NCBI GenBank assembly: GCA_964605775.1
Contig: CAZSDU010000010.1
Span: 24,005 to 88,004 of the forward strand
Reading direction: 5' to 3'
DNA: 64,000 nucleotides
From: CAZSDU01 sp964605775
GTDB lineage: Bacteria > Bacteroidota > Bacteroidia > Bacteroidales > FEN-979
Shown here: positions 34,273-42,120 of the stretch, one piece after another
How positions within the stretch are numbered: the stretch's first letter is position 1
Layout of the letters: each line of letters starts with the position of its first letter
Made by a program: the position numbers and the translations under genes
The notes under the pieces: generated by a model
The model's input: only the letters and a program-made list of their open reading frames with translations
Databases searched by the model: none
What the model was told of the DNA's origin: nothing

Positions 34273-35640
34273 TCATGTTGAAAACAAGGTTCTAAGTTCA
34301 TGTGATGAAAGCGATTGCTGTTCCCCTGATTTCATGTCTTTTAAAGTCAGTTTTCCGCTTTCAATTTCATTCTTCCCGGCAAAAACCACATAGGGGATAT
34401 TTTTCCGATTGGCATATTCCATCTGCTTTTTCAGTTTTGATGCATCCGGATATATTTCAGCGGAGATATCAGATTTCCATAATGCAGCAAGCAGCTGAAG
34501 TCCGAATTTTTCTTCTTCCTTCCCGAAATTAAGGATAAGCAGCTTAGTGGTTGCTTCAATGGATTCAGGAAAAAGCCGGAGTTCTTCCATGACATCGAAA
34601 ATCCGGTCGGCGCCGAAAGAGATACCTACCCCCGATATATCCGGAAGTCCGAAGATACCAGTGAGATTATCATATCTTCCTCCTCCGCATAAACTGCCCA
34701 TGGCGACATCTGCAGCCCTGACTTCGATGATCGTACCGGTATAATAATTCAGTCCCCGGGCAAGGCTGAGATCGAATTCAAATTTATTTTGAAGGTCGAG
34801 GTCTTTCAGATGAAGCATTACTTCCGAAATTTCTTCAAGTCCTTTCTTTCCCGTTTCAGCATTGACGAAAAGCTTTTCCAGCATTTCCCTTTTCTCCTTT
34901 ATTCTCCCTTTCATGGTCATAATGGGCATCAGAAGCTGGATTGAATCTGCGGAAAGGCCTTTTATTTCAAGTTCTTCACAGACTTTTTCCAGACCGATTT
35001 TATCCCGCTTATCCATGGCTACCGTTATATCCGTCAGTTTCTCCGGCTCTCCAATGGCTTCTGCAATTCCTGCCAGGATCTTACGGTTATTGAGTTTAAC
35101 AACGACTTTAATCCCCAGGCGGAGAAATACGAAATCGATGATCTGTACCAGTTCAACTTCATTCAGCAAGGAATTGCTGCCGATTACATCTATGTCGCAT
35201 TGAAAAAATTCCCTGTAGCGGCCCTTCTGCGGACGGTCAGCTCTCCAAACTGGTTGTATCTGGTAACGTTTAAAAGGAAATATCAGTTCATTCTGATGCT
35301 GTACAACAAACCTGGCAAAAGGAACCGTAAGGTCGTAACGCAGCCCTTTTTCTGCAATATGCCGGGTGAAGGTATTCAACTCCGGCATTTCCCTTCCGTC
35401 ATCCCGTATCCCTTCCAGGTAATTTCCGGAATTTAGTATTTTAAATAGCAGCTTATCTCCTTCCTCCCCATATTTTCCCGTCAGCGTGGACAGGTTTTCC
35501 ATGGCCGGAGTTTCAATGGGCAAATACCCCGAAGTCTGAAAAACCTTACGGATGTTGTCGAAAATAAAGTTCCTCCTCGCCATTTCCGAAGGAGAAAAAT
35601 CACGGGTACCTTTGGGTATGGAAGGTTTCTGGGAAGACAT
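34273..35640 (-). CDS. hisS: Histidine--tRNA ligase
   Basis: 455 residues, normal for bacterial HisRS. Class II synthetase: the N-terminal PSIPKGTRDFSP element, motif 2 (RADRPQKGRYREFFQCDIDVIG region split over 111-132) and the histidine-specific LARGLNYYTGTIIEV loop are present, followed by motif 3 (GVGISFGADRI) and the anticodon-binding domain (~365-455). It charges tRNA-His in the cytoplasm. A TATATTTG element lies 15 bp upstream of the ATG, and short-repeat arrays occupy the spacers on both sides. Confidence 0.96.
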   Translation of the reverse strand: MSSQKPSIPKGTRDFSPSEMARRNFIFDNIRKVFQTSGYLPIETPAMENLSTLTGKYGEEGDKLLFKILNSGNYLEGIRDDGREMPELNTFTRHIAEKGLRYDLTVPFARFVVQHQNELIFPFKRYQIQPVWRADRPQKGRYREFFQCDIDVIGSNSLLNEVELVQIIDFVFLRLGIKVVVKLNNRKILAGIAEAIGEPEKLTDITVAMDKRDKIGLEKVCEELEIKGLSADSIQLLMPIMTMKGRIKEKREMLEKLFVNAETGKKGLEEISEVMLHLKDLDLQNKFEFDLSLARGLNYYTGTIIEVRAADVAMGSLCGGGRYDNLTGIFGLPDISGVGISFGADRIFDVMEELRLFPESIEATTKLLILNFGKEEEKFGLQLLAALWKSDISAEIYPDASKLKKQMEYANRKNIPYVVFAGKNEIESGKLTLKDMKSGEQQSLSSHELRTLFST

Positions 35641-35654
35641 TCAATCGGTTTTTG

Positions 35655-35662
35655 CAAATATA
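35655..35662 (-). promoter_or_regulatory. Bacteroidota -7 promoter element for hisS
   Basis: Minus-strand TATATTTG, an exact TAnnTTTG match, 15 bp upstream of the hisS ATG. The implied leader is under 12 bases. Confidence 0.45.
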
Positions 35663-35715
35663 ATAAGATTCAGGATGCAGGATACAGCATGCATGACCGG
35701 CATCCATTTTTATGC

Positions 35716-35765
35716 TCATGTATCAGTCATCAATCATCTTGATTCTTGCATCCCTGCATCTTGGA
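35716..35765. repeat. Degenerate 7-bp tandem array overlapping the 3' end of wbuC
   Basis: Consecutive units TCATGTA, TCAGTCA, TCAATCA, TCTTGAT, TCTTGCA, TCCCTGCA (8 bp) and TCTTGGA, each beginning with TC. About 32 bases of the array lie inside the last codons of wbuC and the rest in the spacer before hisS. Degenerate, so less certain than the arrays at 36.2 and 46.8 kb. Confidence 0.5.
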
Positions 35766-36225
35766 TCTTTTTTAAGACATCTTCAAGATACTCCTGCACT
35801 CCCTGTTCTCCCTCCTTTGGCGCCCAAGGTGCAAAATTTTTATCATCCACGGGATTGTATGGGCCATCTTTGAATTCGTAAGCCACTGAGCCGGGGTCGA
35901 GGGCAATAATCGTATGAAAGGTCTTTTCCGGAATTTCGGCTCCAAAAATACCTTTTAAAGGATCAAGCAGGATATGGTCAGTGATATTCCCAAGTTCGTC
36001 GAACTCAATAACAGCAACTCTTCCGCGAAGGGCAAAAAACACTTCCCGTTTATCAGGATCTTCGTGTTTATGAGGTTGGATATACGACCATGGCTCCATG
36101 GCATTTAGCAATCGCTGAAGTCGATCAGAATACGTCTTGTGAAAATTGAAATTTTTCCGCTTCCGGGACGAGGCTTTTGCTTCTCCTGAAACCTGATTTA
36201 AGAGCGAGGTGTCAATTTTAATCAT
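35734..36225 (-). CDS. wbuC: WbuC-family cupin protein
   Basis: 163 residues from the ATG at 36225. The longer frame to 36279 reads through the repeat array and would add a spurious Tyr/Leu-rich start, so it is rejected. The family signature is clear: KIDTSLLNQVSGEAKAS, RKRKNFNFHKTYSDRLQRLLNAMEP, PHKHEDPDKREVF (metal-binding His and Glu) and DGPYNPVDDKNFAPWAP. WbuC proteins are single-domain cupins found near O-antigen genes and elsewhere; the reaction is not established. The last ~10 residues are encoded by short repeats. ettA lies upstream. Confidence 0.87.
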   Translation of the reverse strand: MIKIDTSLLNQVSGEAKASSRKRKNFNFHKTYSDRLQRLLNAMEPWSYIQPHKHEDPDKREVFFALRGRVAVIEFDELGNITDHILLDPLKGIFGAEIPEKTFHTIIALDPGSVAYEFKDGPYNPVDDKNFAPWAPKEGEQGVQEYLEDVLKKIQDAGMQESR

Positions 36226-36230
36226 AAAAA

Positions 36231-36390
36231 AGTAACAGAGTAACAGAGTAACAAAGTAACAAAGTGAACAACTTCCCAACTCACCAGCTCACCAGCTCAC
36301 CAGCTCACCAGCTCACCAACTCACCAACTCACCAACTCACCAACTCACCAACTCACCAACTCACCAGCTTTCATGCTTTCATGCTTTCAG
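36231..36390. repeat. Array of twenty 8-bp units filling the ettA-wbuC spacer
   Basis: Twenty octamers in unbroken register: two AGTAACAG, two AGTAACAA, AGTGAACA, ACTTCCCA, eleven ACTCACCA or GCTCACCA, two GCTTTCAT and one GCTTTCAG. The last 12 bases are the final codons and stop of ettA; the first unit begins 6 bp from the wbuC ATG. The unit sequence changes in blocks but the 8-bp phase does not. Confidence 0.92.
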
Positions 36391-38055
36391 TTTTTTATAC
36401 TTGATCCTGTGCGGGGCATCATCACCCAGGCGTTTCTTTTTATTTTCTTCATATTCGGAATAGGATCCTTCAAAGAAATAAACCTGAGAGTTGCCTTCAA
36501 AGGCCAGGATATGGGTGGCGATTCGGTCGAGGAACCAACGATCATGGGAAATGATCACGGCACAGCCTGCGAAATTCTCCAATCCTTCTTCCAGCGCCCT
36601 GAGGGTATTCACATCAATATCGTTGGTTGGTTCATCGAGGAGAAGCACATTGGCCTCTTCTTTTAAGGTAAGGGCAAGGTGCAGGCGGTTTCTTTCACCC
36701 CCCGACAGTGCGCCGCATTTTTTTTCCTGGTCTGCTCCGCTGAAATTGAAGCGGGCAACATAAGCCCGCGCACTCATAATGCGTCCGCCGATCTGGATGT
36801 TATCAGCTCCACCGGAAATGATTTGAAAAACCGTTTTTTCAGGATCAATGGCAGTATGACTTTGATCCACATATCCGATTTTTACGGTTTCACCTACTTT
36901 AAAACTACCTTCATTGGCGGCTTCTGCTCCCATGATCATACGGAATAAGGTTGTTTTTCCTGCTCCGTTCGGGCCAATCACGCCGACGATACCTGCCGGA
37001 GGTAATGAGAAATTGAGATGTTCAAAAAGCAATTGATCATCAAATGATTTGGTGACTTCGCTCGCCTCAATCACCATATTCCCGAGCCGGGGACCATTGG
37101 GAATGTACAACTCCAGCCGTTCTTCCTTTTCCCTGACATCCTCATTCATCATTTTTTCATAGGCATTCAGTCGTGCTTTTCCTTTTGCCTGCCTTGCCTT
37201 GGGTGACATCCGAACCCAATCCAGCTCTCTTTCAAGGGTTTTCCTTCTTTTACTTTCTGTCTTTTCTTCCATGGCCAGTCGCTTCGATTTCTGGTCAAGC
37301 CAGGAAGTATAGTTCCCCTGCCAGGGAATGCCTTCTCCTCGATCGAGTTCGAGTATCCAGCCGGCCACATTGTCCAGGAAATAACGGTCGTGCGTAATGG
37401 CAATCACTGTGCCTTTGTACTGTTGCAGGTGGTGTTCCAGCCATTGCACCGATTCTGCGTCGAGGTGGTTGGTAGGTTCATCCAGGAGAAGAATATCCGG
37501 TTCCTGCAATAAAAGCCGGCAAAGTGCAATCCTCCTGCGTTCTCCGCCTGACAGATTTTTCACCGGAGCCTCAGGTTCAGGACAACGAAGTGCATCCATG
37601 GCTCTTTCCAATTTGCTGTCGAGTTCCCATGCCCCATGCTGATCCAACAATTCCGTCAGCTCCCCCTGTCTCCTGATGAGCTTATCCATTTCATCATCAT
37701 TCAGGGGTTCGGAAAAACGGTTGTTCACCGCTTCATATTCACTGAGCAGGTCAACAATCTCCTGAGCCCCTTCTGAAACTATCTCCCTGACAGTTTTTTT
37801 GTCGTCAAGCTGGGGGTCCTGTTCAAGATAACCCACAGAATATCCCGGGGAGAAAACCACCTGCCCCTGAAAAGATTTTTCCACTCCGGCAATGATTTTC
37901 AGGAGAGTGGATTTCCCGGAACCATTCAATCCGATAATTCCAATCTTGGCCCCGTAGAAAAAGGAAAGGTAAATGTTCTTTAAGACTTGTTTATGAGGAG
38001 GAAAAGTTTTACTGACCCCCACCATCGAAAAAATAATCTTGTTATCGTCAGCCAT
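36379..38055 (-). CDS. ettA: Energy-dependent translational throttle protein EttA (ABC-F ATPase)
   Basis: 558 residues, the typical EttA length. Two ABC domains lack membrane segments: Walker A GLNGSGKST (~43-51) and GPNGAGKTT (second domain), both with LSGGER signatures and LLLDEPTN Walker B motifs. The linker between them carries the helical P-site-tRNA interaction region. EttA binds the ribosomal E site and gates the first elongation steps according to ATP/ADP. The final residues (KKLKA and stop) lie in a short tandem repeat. Spacers on both sides are repeat arrays. Confidence 0.95.
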   Translation of the reverse strand: MADDNKIIFSMVGVSKTFPPHKQVLKNIYLSFFYGAKIGIIGLNGSGKSTLLKIIAGVEKSFQGQVVFSPGYSVGYLEQDPQLDDKKTVREIVSEGAQEIVDLLSEYEAVNNRFSEPLNDDEMDKLIRRQGELTELLDQHGAWELDSKLERAMDALRCPEPEAPVKNLSGGERRRIALCRLLLQEPDILLLDEPTNHLDAESVQWLEHHLQQYKGTVIAITHDRYFLDNVAGWILELDRGEGIPWQGNYTSWLDQKSKRLAMEEKTESKRRKTLERELDWVRMSPKARQAKGKARLNAYEKMMNEDVREKEERLELYIPNGPRLGNMVIEASEVTKSFDDQLLFEHLNFSLPPAGIVGVIGPNGAGKTTLFRMIMGAEAANEGSFKVGETVKIGYVDQSHTAIDPEKTVFQIISGGADNIQIGGRIMSARAYVARFNFSGADQEKKCGALSGGERNRLHLALTLKEEANVLLLDEPTNDIDVNTLRALEEGLENFAGCAVIISHDRWFLDRIATHILAFEGNSQVYFFEGSYSEYEENKKKRLGDDAPHRIKYKKLKA

Positions 38056-38062
38056 ATTGATT

Positions 38063-38097
38063 GATTTACGATTTGGTAGATTTACGATTTACGATTG
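38063..38097. repeat. 7-bp AAATCGT-type tandem repeat upstream of ettA
   Basis: On the minus (sense) strand the units are AATCGTA-like: GATTTAC, GATTTGGTA, GATTTAC, GATTTAC and GATTG as seen on the plus strand. The same heptamer occurs in the plus-strand arrays at 46.8 and 47.4 kb. It ends 8 bp from the ettA ATG. Confidence 0.7.
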
Positions 38098-38107
38098 AAG
38101 AATTCCC

Positions 38108-38163
38108 GCATTCTTGCATGAGTGCAATGGTGCATTTTTGCATTAGTGCATCAATGCATTGAT
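38108..38163. repeat. Seven 8-bp GCA-led units overlapping a glycosyltransferase 3' end
   Basis: GCA recurs at 38108, 38116, 38124, 38132, 38140, 38148 and 38156, exactly every 8 bases (units GCATTCTT, GCATGAGT, GCAATGGT, GCATTTTT, GCATTAGT, GCATCAAT, GCATTGAT). The stop codon and the last ~6 codons of the glycosyltransferase lie within it. Confidence 0.85.
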
Positions 38164-39300
38164 TTTATCCGTTTCTTTTTCCCAACTGAAGTTCCGAAGC
38201 ACAAAATCATGACCTTTTCTGGCGATGTGTTCTGCTTTAACCGGCTGATCCAGAAGCATCAGGATCTGATCCGCGTATTCTTTCGGGGTCCGGCAAACAA
38301 GGATTTCTTCTCCATCTTTTGCTTTCAGCGCCTGAAAGGCGAGGGGGGAAGTGATGCAGGGAATGTTCATGGCCATGGCTTCCAGGATTTTGTTCTGAAG
38401 CCCGGTGCCGATTTGCATCGGAGCAATGAAAATTCTGGCAGCGGCATAGCATTCCCGCATATCAGGCACCCAGCCGCTGACTTCTACATACTCTGATTTT
38501 AGCACCATGACCCTGAGGTGAGGATTGGCTCCGGCGATCAGTATACGGATATCAGGCTTTTTGGAAATCAGCTCGGGCAAAATTTTATTGACGAGAAATT
38601 CCGCACTGTTGATATTGGGCGGATAGCCCATATTCCCTGTAAATACCAGATCATATTTCTTTTCCCTATCAAGCGGTTGAAAGAAATCTGTATCCACTCC
38701 GTTGGCCACTACCACGATTTTTTCTTTTTCAGGGTGAGGGATCAGATCGCGGTCCGGTTCAGAAATAATGATTTTATGATCAAATGCTTCGAAACAGGCT
38801 CTTTCATATTTCAGGAGCCGGTTGTATTCTATCTTCAGAAAAGGCCGCAGATAAAAAGGTGAAGTGCTCAGACGACGTTCCACACCCTTGGAAAAAACAT
38901 CCTGGTAGTCCAGTATCTTGCGCACGTTGATGTCTTTAACATATTCTGCCACCCGGATCAGCTGGCAAAAAATAAAATCCGGTTGATATTCATGGATGAG
39001 TTGTTTGATCTGAACGGCTGTACGGTGATGATAATAATACCCCACCTGCAAAGGTTTGTCCGAGCACAAGGTCCTAAGCAGGTTTAAAACAATGGCAAGC
39101 TTTGAAATCGGAAGGATATGAACGGCCCTGACATATTTTTTTAAAACGGGGATTGCATCCTCATGCATATACCCGTCGTTCAGGGCACAAAGAATGATTT
39201 CGTGCTGCTTCGACAGTTGCTTGATCTGATGAAAGGCCCTTAGTTTATCACCTTTTTCAGTAGGGTAGGGAACACGGGGTAAAAGAAAAAACAATCGCAT
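38143..39300 (-). CDS. Glycosyltransferase, GT-B fold (stp1/TIGR03087-like)
   Basis: 385 residues from the ATG at 39300. An upstream TTG (39321) lies inside the -7 promoter element and is rejected. The N-terminus RLFFLLPRVPYPTEKGDKLRAF is typical of the sugar transferase group first named with exosortase/EPS systems. The C-terminal half has the GT4 donor-binding pattern (FIAPMQIGTGLQNKILEAMAM). It transfers an unknown sugar in cell-surface polysaccharide or LPS assembly. It follows another glycosyltransferase and an LptF/G gene on the same strand. No exosortase is in the window. Confidence 0.85.
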   Translation of the reverse strand: MRLFFLLPRVPYPTEKGDKLRAFHQIKQLSKQHEIILCALNDGYMHEDAIPVLKKYVRAVHILPISKLAIVLNLLRTLCSDKPLQVGYYYHHRTAVQIKQLIHEYQPDFIFCQLIRVAEYVKDINVRKILDYQDVFSKGVERRLSTSPFYLRPFLKIEYNRLLKYERACFEAFDHKIIISEPDRDLIPHPEKEKIVVVANGVDTDFFQPLDREKKYDLVFTGNMGYPPNINSAEFLVNKILPELISKKPDIRILIAGANPHLRVMVLKSEYVEVSGWVPDMRECYAAARIFIAPMQIGTGLQNKILEAMAMNIPCITSPLAFQALKAKDGEEILVCRTPKEYADQILMLLDQPVKAEHIARKGHDFVLRNFSWEKETDKINALMH

Positions 39301-39318
39301 GATTTGGCTTGTAATGAG

Positions 39319-39326
39319 CAAAAGTA
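39319..39326 (-). promoter_or_regulatory. Bacteroidota -7 promoter element for glycosyltransferase-ettA run
   Basis: Minus-strand TACTTTTG, an exact TAnnTTTG match, 18 bp upstream of the ATG at 39300. Confidence 0.45.
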
Positions 39327-39338
39327 AAAAAATCCGGC

Positions 39339-40556
39339 TTATCCCAGGCTTTGTTGATAAAATCCCATCAATTTTTCGATGATTTTCTTTTTGTTGTAAC
39401 CTTTTTCGACAAGCTTTCGAGCATGATTCCCGATTTTTTCACAGGTTTCTCTGTCGCTGATGCAAACAGAAATCATTTCGAAAAATTCACAGGGTAAATT
39501 GGCGATGAGCAGATCCTGATGGTTGGTATAATGGATTCCCTCGGCTCCAAGGCTGGTCGTGATAACGGTTTTCCCCGCAGCCATGGCTTCAATGATCTTG
39601 ATCCTGATACCGCTTCCTGAGAAGAGGGGAACCACCATAATGGCTTTGGACTGAATGAAATCAATGGCCTGTTCCACTTCTCCCAGAATAACAACATTGG
39701 GCTGCTCCAGTTTCAGCATCCATTCCGGCATCTCCCTTCCGGCCAGGTAATATTTTAATTCGGGAAATTGTTTATGCACATCCGGCCACACATTGATCAA
39801 GAACCATCGTATGCCTTCCTGGTTGGGAATCCAGTTCATGGACCCCAGGGTGAACAGCGAAGGGAATTCTGATGTTCCCGAACCCTTCTGGTATTTCCCC
39901 GGATCAATTCCGAAAGGAATATCGGTAACCGCTACCTGACTGAACGGGAAGGAAGTCTGAATGACAGATCTGAAAAAATCAGCATCAGTCGGTGTGATGG
40001 CTGCAATACCATCCATCAGGGGCAGGATTTCGCATTCATACTTCTTCAGGCTTGAGGCAAGATGGCGGAGATAGTATTTTTTGAGCAGCATTTTGCTCTC
40101 AGCAGCAATTCTTTCCCATATAAGATGCTCGATGTTATGCGCCCTGAGGATTATTTTTGCAACGGAATATTTCCTGATATCTTTGATATATGGTGTCATA
40201 AAAAGGGTCTCGAGTTGGATGATATCAAAGGTTTCTTCCTGAAGACATTCGACCAGTTTATTCCGGAACTTTGAAGAAATGAATCTTTCAACATGATAGG
40301 ATTTTCCTGAAAACAGGTTCTGAAATGCCGGCCATATCTTCACCTTCAGGTCAATATCGATCAGTTCAAGACGGGTGGCGGAAAGATAATCGTCAGGAAT
40401 GCTTGAAATATCCACATTGAACTTGTATGAATTCACGGCAAGTACCCTGACCTGATGACCAGCATCGATCAATCCGGTAACCAGCATGTTCATGGCCATG
40501 GGCCCCCCCTCTTTGGCCGGCCAGGGTGATTTATTGCATAAGAATAATATTTTCAT
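39339..40556 (-). CDS. Glycosyltransferase, GT-B fold
   Basis: 405 residues. N-terminal Rossmann half starts MKILFLCNKSPWPAKEGGPMAMN, with the Gly-rich acceptor loop. The C-terminal half has LGSMNWIPNQEGIRWFL and the donor-site motif PLFSGSGIRIKIIEAMAAGK, as in GT4-type enzymes. Likely adds a sugar to a lipid-linked glycan on the cytoplasmic side. Its first 4 bases overlap the stop of the LptF/G-type permease gene, so it is translationally coupled to an LPS-export gene. Confidence 0.87.
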   Translation of the reverse strand: MKILFLCNKSPWPAKEGGPMAMNMLVTGLIDAGHQVRVLAVNSYKFNVDISSIPDDYLSATRLELIDIDLKVKIWPAFQNLFSGKSYHVERFISSKFRNKLVECLQEETFDIIQLETLFMTPYIKDIRKYSVAKIILRAHNIEHLIWERIAAESKMLLKKYYLRHLASSLKKYECEILPLMDGIAAITPTDADFFRSVIQTSFPFSQVAVTDIPFGIDPGKYQKGSGTSEFPSLFTLGSMNWIPNQEGIRWFLINVWPDVHKQFPELKYYLAGREMPEWMLKLEQPNVVILGEVEQAIDFIQSKAIMVVPLFSGSGIRIKIIEAMAAGKTVITTSLGAEGIHYTNHQDLLIANLPCEFFEMISVCISDRETCEKIGNHARKLVEKGYNKKKIIEKLMGFYQQSLG

Positions 40557-41989
40557 AAGCGGGGTTCCACGGGATATCGGGTGAATTTTTTAAAGAACCT
40601 GGTCCATGCATCAATGTCGAAGAGAGATGCATCATTGGTCGCCTTGTAGGTGAGAAAGATACCAATGGGAAGCAGGACGGCTGAGGCAATCCACATGCCC
40701 TGCCATGCCGGAACTTCTCCTTCAGCTGTATATTTCTCTCCGATAAAGGAGATGACCCAGAACAGAATGAAAAATAAAGTAGAAATCACAGCCGGCATGC
40801 CTAATCCTCCCTTTCGGATGATGGCCCCCAGGGGGGCTCCGATAAAAAACAACAAAAGACAGGCAATGGAAAAGGAGAATTTTTTATGATAAACAATCTC
40901 ATGCTTATGAATCAGTTTTTCTTTCGCATATAGATTATTCCTGCTGAATTCGATGTTTTGTTTTGCTCCCAGCGCTAGGTTCCTGGCCATTTCAAGGAGG
41001 TTGAAACGATCATAGACCCCGACATTCGTGATGACATCTTTTTTGAATGCAGGCAGGGAATCATGGGCTTGTCGTTTGATTGTATCCAGGGCGCTGAAAA
41101 AATTCAGGCTGTTCATATAGGTCAGCTCATAGTTGATCTTATCCTCAAGAAACTGGGATTGAATAGAATCCATCGAATGAACCAGCTGACGGACATTCTG
41201 CATCTCATAATTCTTCTTGAACAGGTTCTCATCGGTTCTGGTGAGTTGAAAAGCGGAAAGATCAAACATCTGCGATTGCTCTCTGAACCGGGTCCTCTGG
41301 AAAGGCCGGTTAACTTCATAATCGCGTAAATCGATGCGTTCTTCGTAGTTGGTGCCATTGTACAGACGGAAAATGAGAAAGCGTTTATCCGGAGTCAGTT
41401 CCATTTTGCCCCATTCAGCAATGGTCATGGAATTATTTCCAAGATGCTTGTGGTGGTCATAAATCATGACCTCATGAATGGTATTCCCGTCTTTGTTTTT
41501 TTTCCCTACCCGGATCACATACCCTTCTATTCCATTATAAAACACACCTTCCCTGATATTGAATGCAAGTTTTTTTTCCCTGACATCATAAAGCAGGGAT
41601 AAAAATTTCAGGTTGGCCATGGGAAGGACAACATTGGAAAAATAGAATGCCAGTCCGCTGATGAACAGGGAAACGATGATAAGGGAGCGCATGATACGGC
41701 TGAGACTAATCCCCGCAGCTTTCATCGTCACCAGTTCATAATGTTCACCAAGGTTGCCGAACATCATCAGGGAAGATAAAAGAATAGCCAAAGGAAGGGC
41801 CAGGGGTACGAAAGTGGAAGAAGCATAAAAAAGCAGCTTCATGATGAGATACCATTCCAATCCCTTTCCGACCAGGTCATCCACATATTTCCATAAAAAC
41901 TGAAGCAGCAGGATGAAAAGAGCAATGAAGAAAGTCATGACCAAGGGGCCGAGATAGGATTTTAAGATGAAGAGATCCAGTTTTTTCAT
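40553..41989 (-). CDS. LptF/LptG-family LPS export permease
   Basis: 478 residues. The family layout is clear: three N-terminal transmembrane helices (KKLDLFILKSYLGPLVMTFF start, then ~55-75 and ~100-125), a large periplasmic beta-jellyroll region (~130-350), and three C-terminal helices (~360-450). It pairs with LptB to extract LPS. Bacteroidota usually have one such long protein per locus, so LptF and LptG cannot be told apart. lptB is at 10.9-11.7 kb. Promoter-like TATCTTTG lies just upstream at 42017-42010. Confidence 0.92.
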   Translation of the reverse strand: MKKLDLFILKSYLGPLVMTFFIALFILLLQFLWKYVDDLVGKGLEWYLIMKLLFYASSTFVPLALPLAILLSSLMMFGNLGEHYELVTMKAAGISLSRIMRSLIIVSLFISGLAFYFSNVVLPMANLKFLSLLYDVREKKLAFNIREGVFYNGIEGYVIRVGKKNKDGNTIHEVMIYDHHKHLGNNSMTIAEWGKMELTPDKRFLIFRLYNGTNYEERIDLRDYEVNRPFQRTRFREQSQMFDLSAFQLTRTDENLFKKNYEMQNVRQLVHSMDSIQSQFLEDKINYELTYMNSLNFFSALDTIKRQAHDSLPAFKKDVITNVGVYDRFNLLEMARNLALGAKQNIEFSRNNLYAKEKLIHKHEIVYHKKFSFSIACLLLFFIGAPLGAIIRKGGLGMPAVISTLFFILFWVISFIGEKYTAEGEVPAWQGMWIASAVLLPIGIFLTYKATNDASLFDIDAWTRFFKKFTRYPVEPRL

Positions 41990-42009
41990 GCAGGCTTGAC
42001 CTTCGTATG

Positions 42010-42017
42010 CAAAGATA
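42010..42017 (-). promoter_or_regulatory. Bacteroidota -7 promoter element for lptF/G
   Basis: Minus-strand TATCTTTG, an exact TAnnTTTG match, 20 bp upstream of the permease ATG at 41989. Confidence 0.55.
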
Positions 42018-42042
42018 GTGAATTGGGCGATTGGAATAATTG

Positions 42043-42050
42043 TATTTTTG
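42043..42050 (+). promoter_or_regulatory. Bacteroidota -7 promoter element for the GNAT-like gene at 42.1 kb
   Basis: TATTTTTG matches TAnnTTTG exactly, with TTG at 42023-42025 about 17 bp upstream as a possible -33 element. It faces away from the lptF/G promoter. Confidence 0.5.
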
Positions 42051-42061
42051 TAAACTGTTAA

Positions 42062-42096
42062 AGCGATCAGCGATCAGCGATTATCGATCAGCGACC
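42062..42096. repeat. Five 7-bp units in the 5' UTR of the GNAT-like gene
   Basis: AGCGATC, AGCGATC, AGCGATT, ATCGATC, AGCGACC in direct register, lying between the predicted promoter and the ATG at 42121. Confidence 0.75.
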
Positions 42097-42120
42097 GCTT
42101 GTAGAAATCAGATATGAACG

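Noticed and set aside
34110..34301. 63-codon minus-strand frame between hisS and the lyase gene
   Set aside because: It runs through the palindromic octamer array; the residues (SSRDHQLTNSPDHKLTS) are translation of repeats.
36226..36279. N-terminal extension of the WbuC frame
   Set aside because: The extra residues are translation of the GTAAC octamer repeats; the conserved family start is at 36225.
34124..36390. Possible CRISPR array because of clustered repeats
   Set aside because: Units are 7-8 bp in direct contact with no spacers, and no cas gene is present.
36231..36390. Possible assembly or sequencing artefact in the repeat array
   Set aside because: The arrays differ in unit and period, sit in specific spacers and flank intact genes; a random artefact would not do this. 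Raw reads would settle it.
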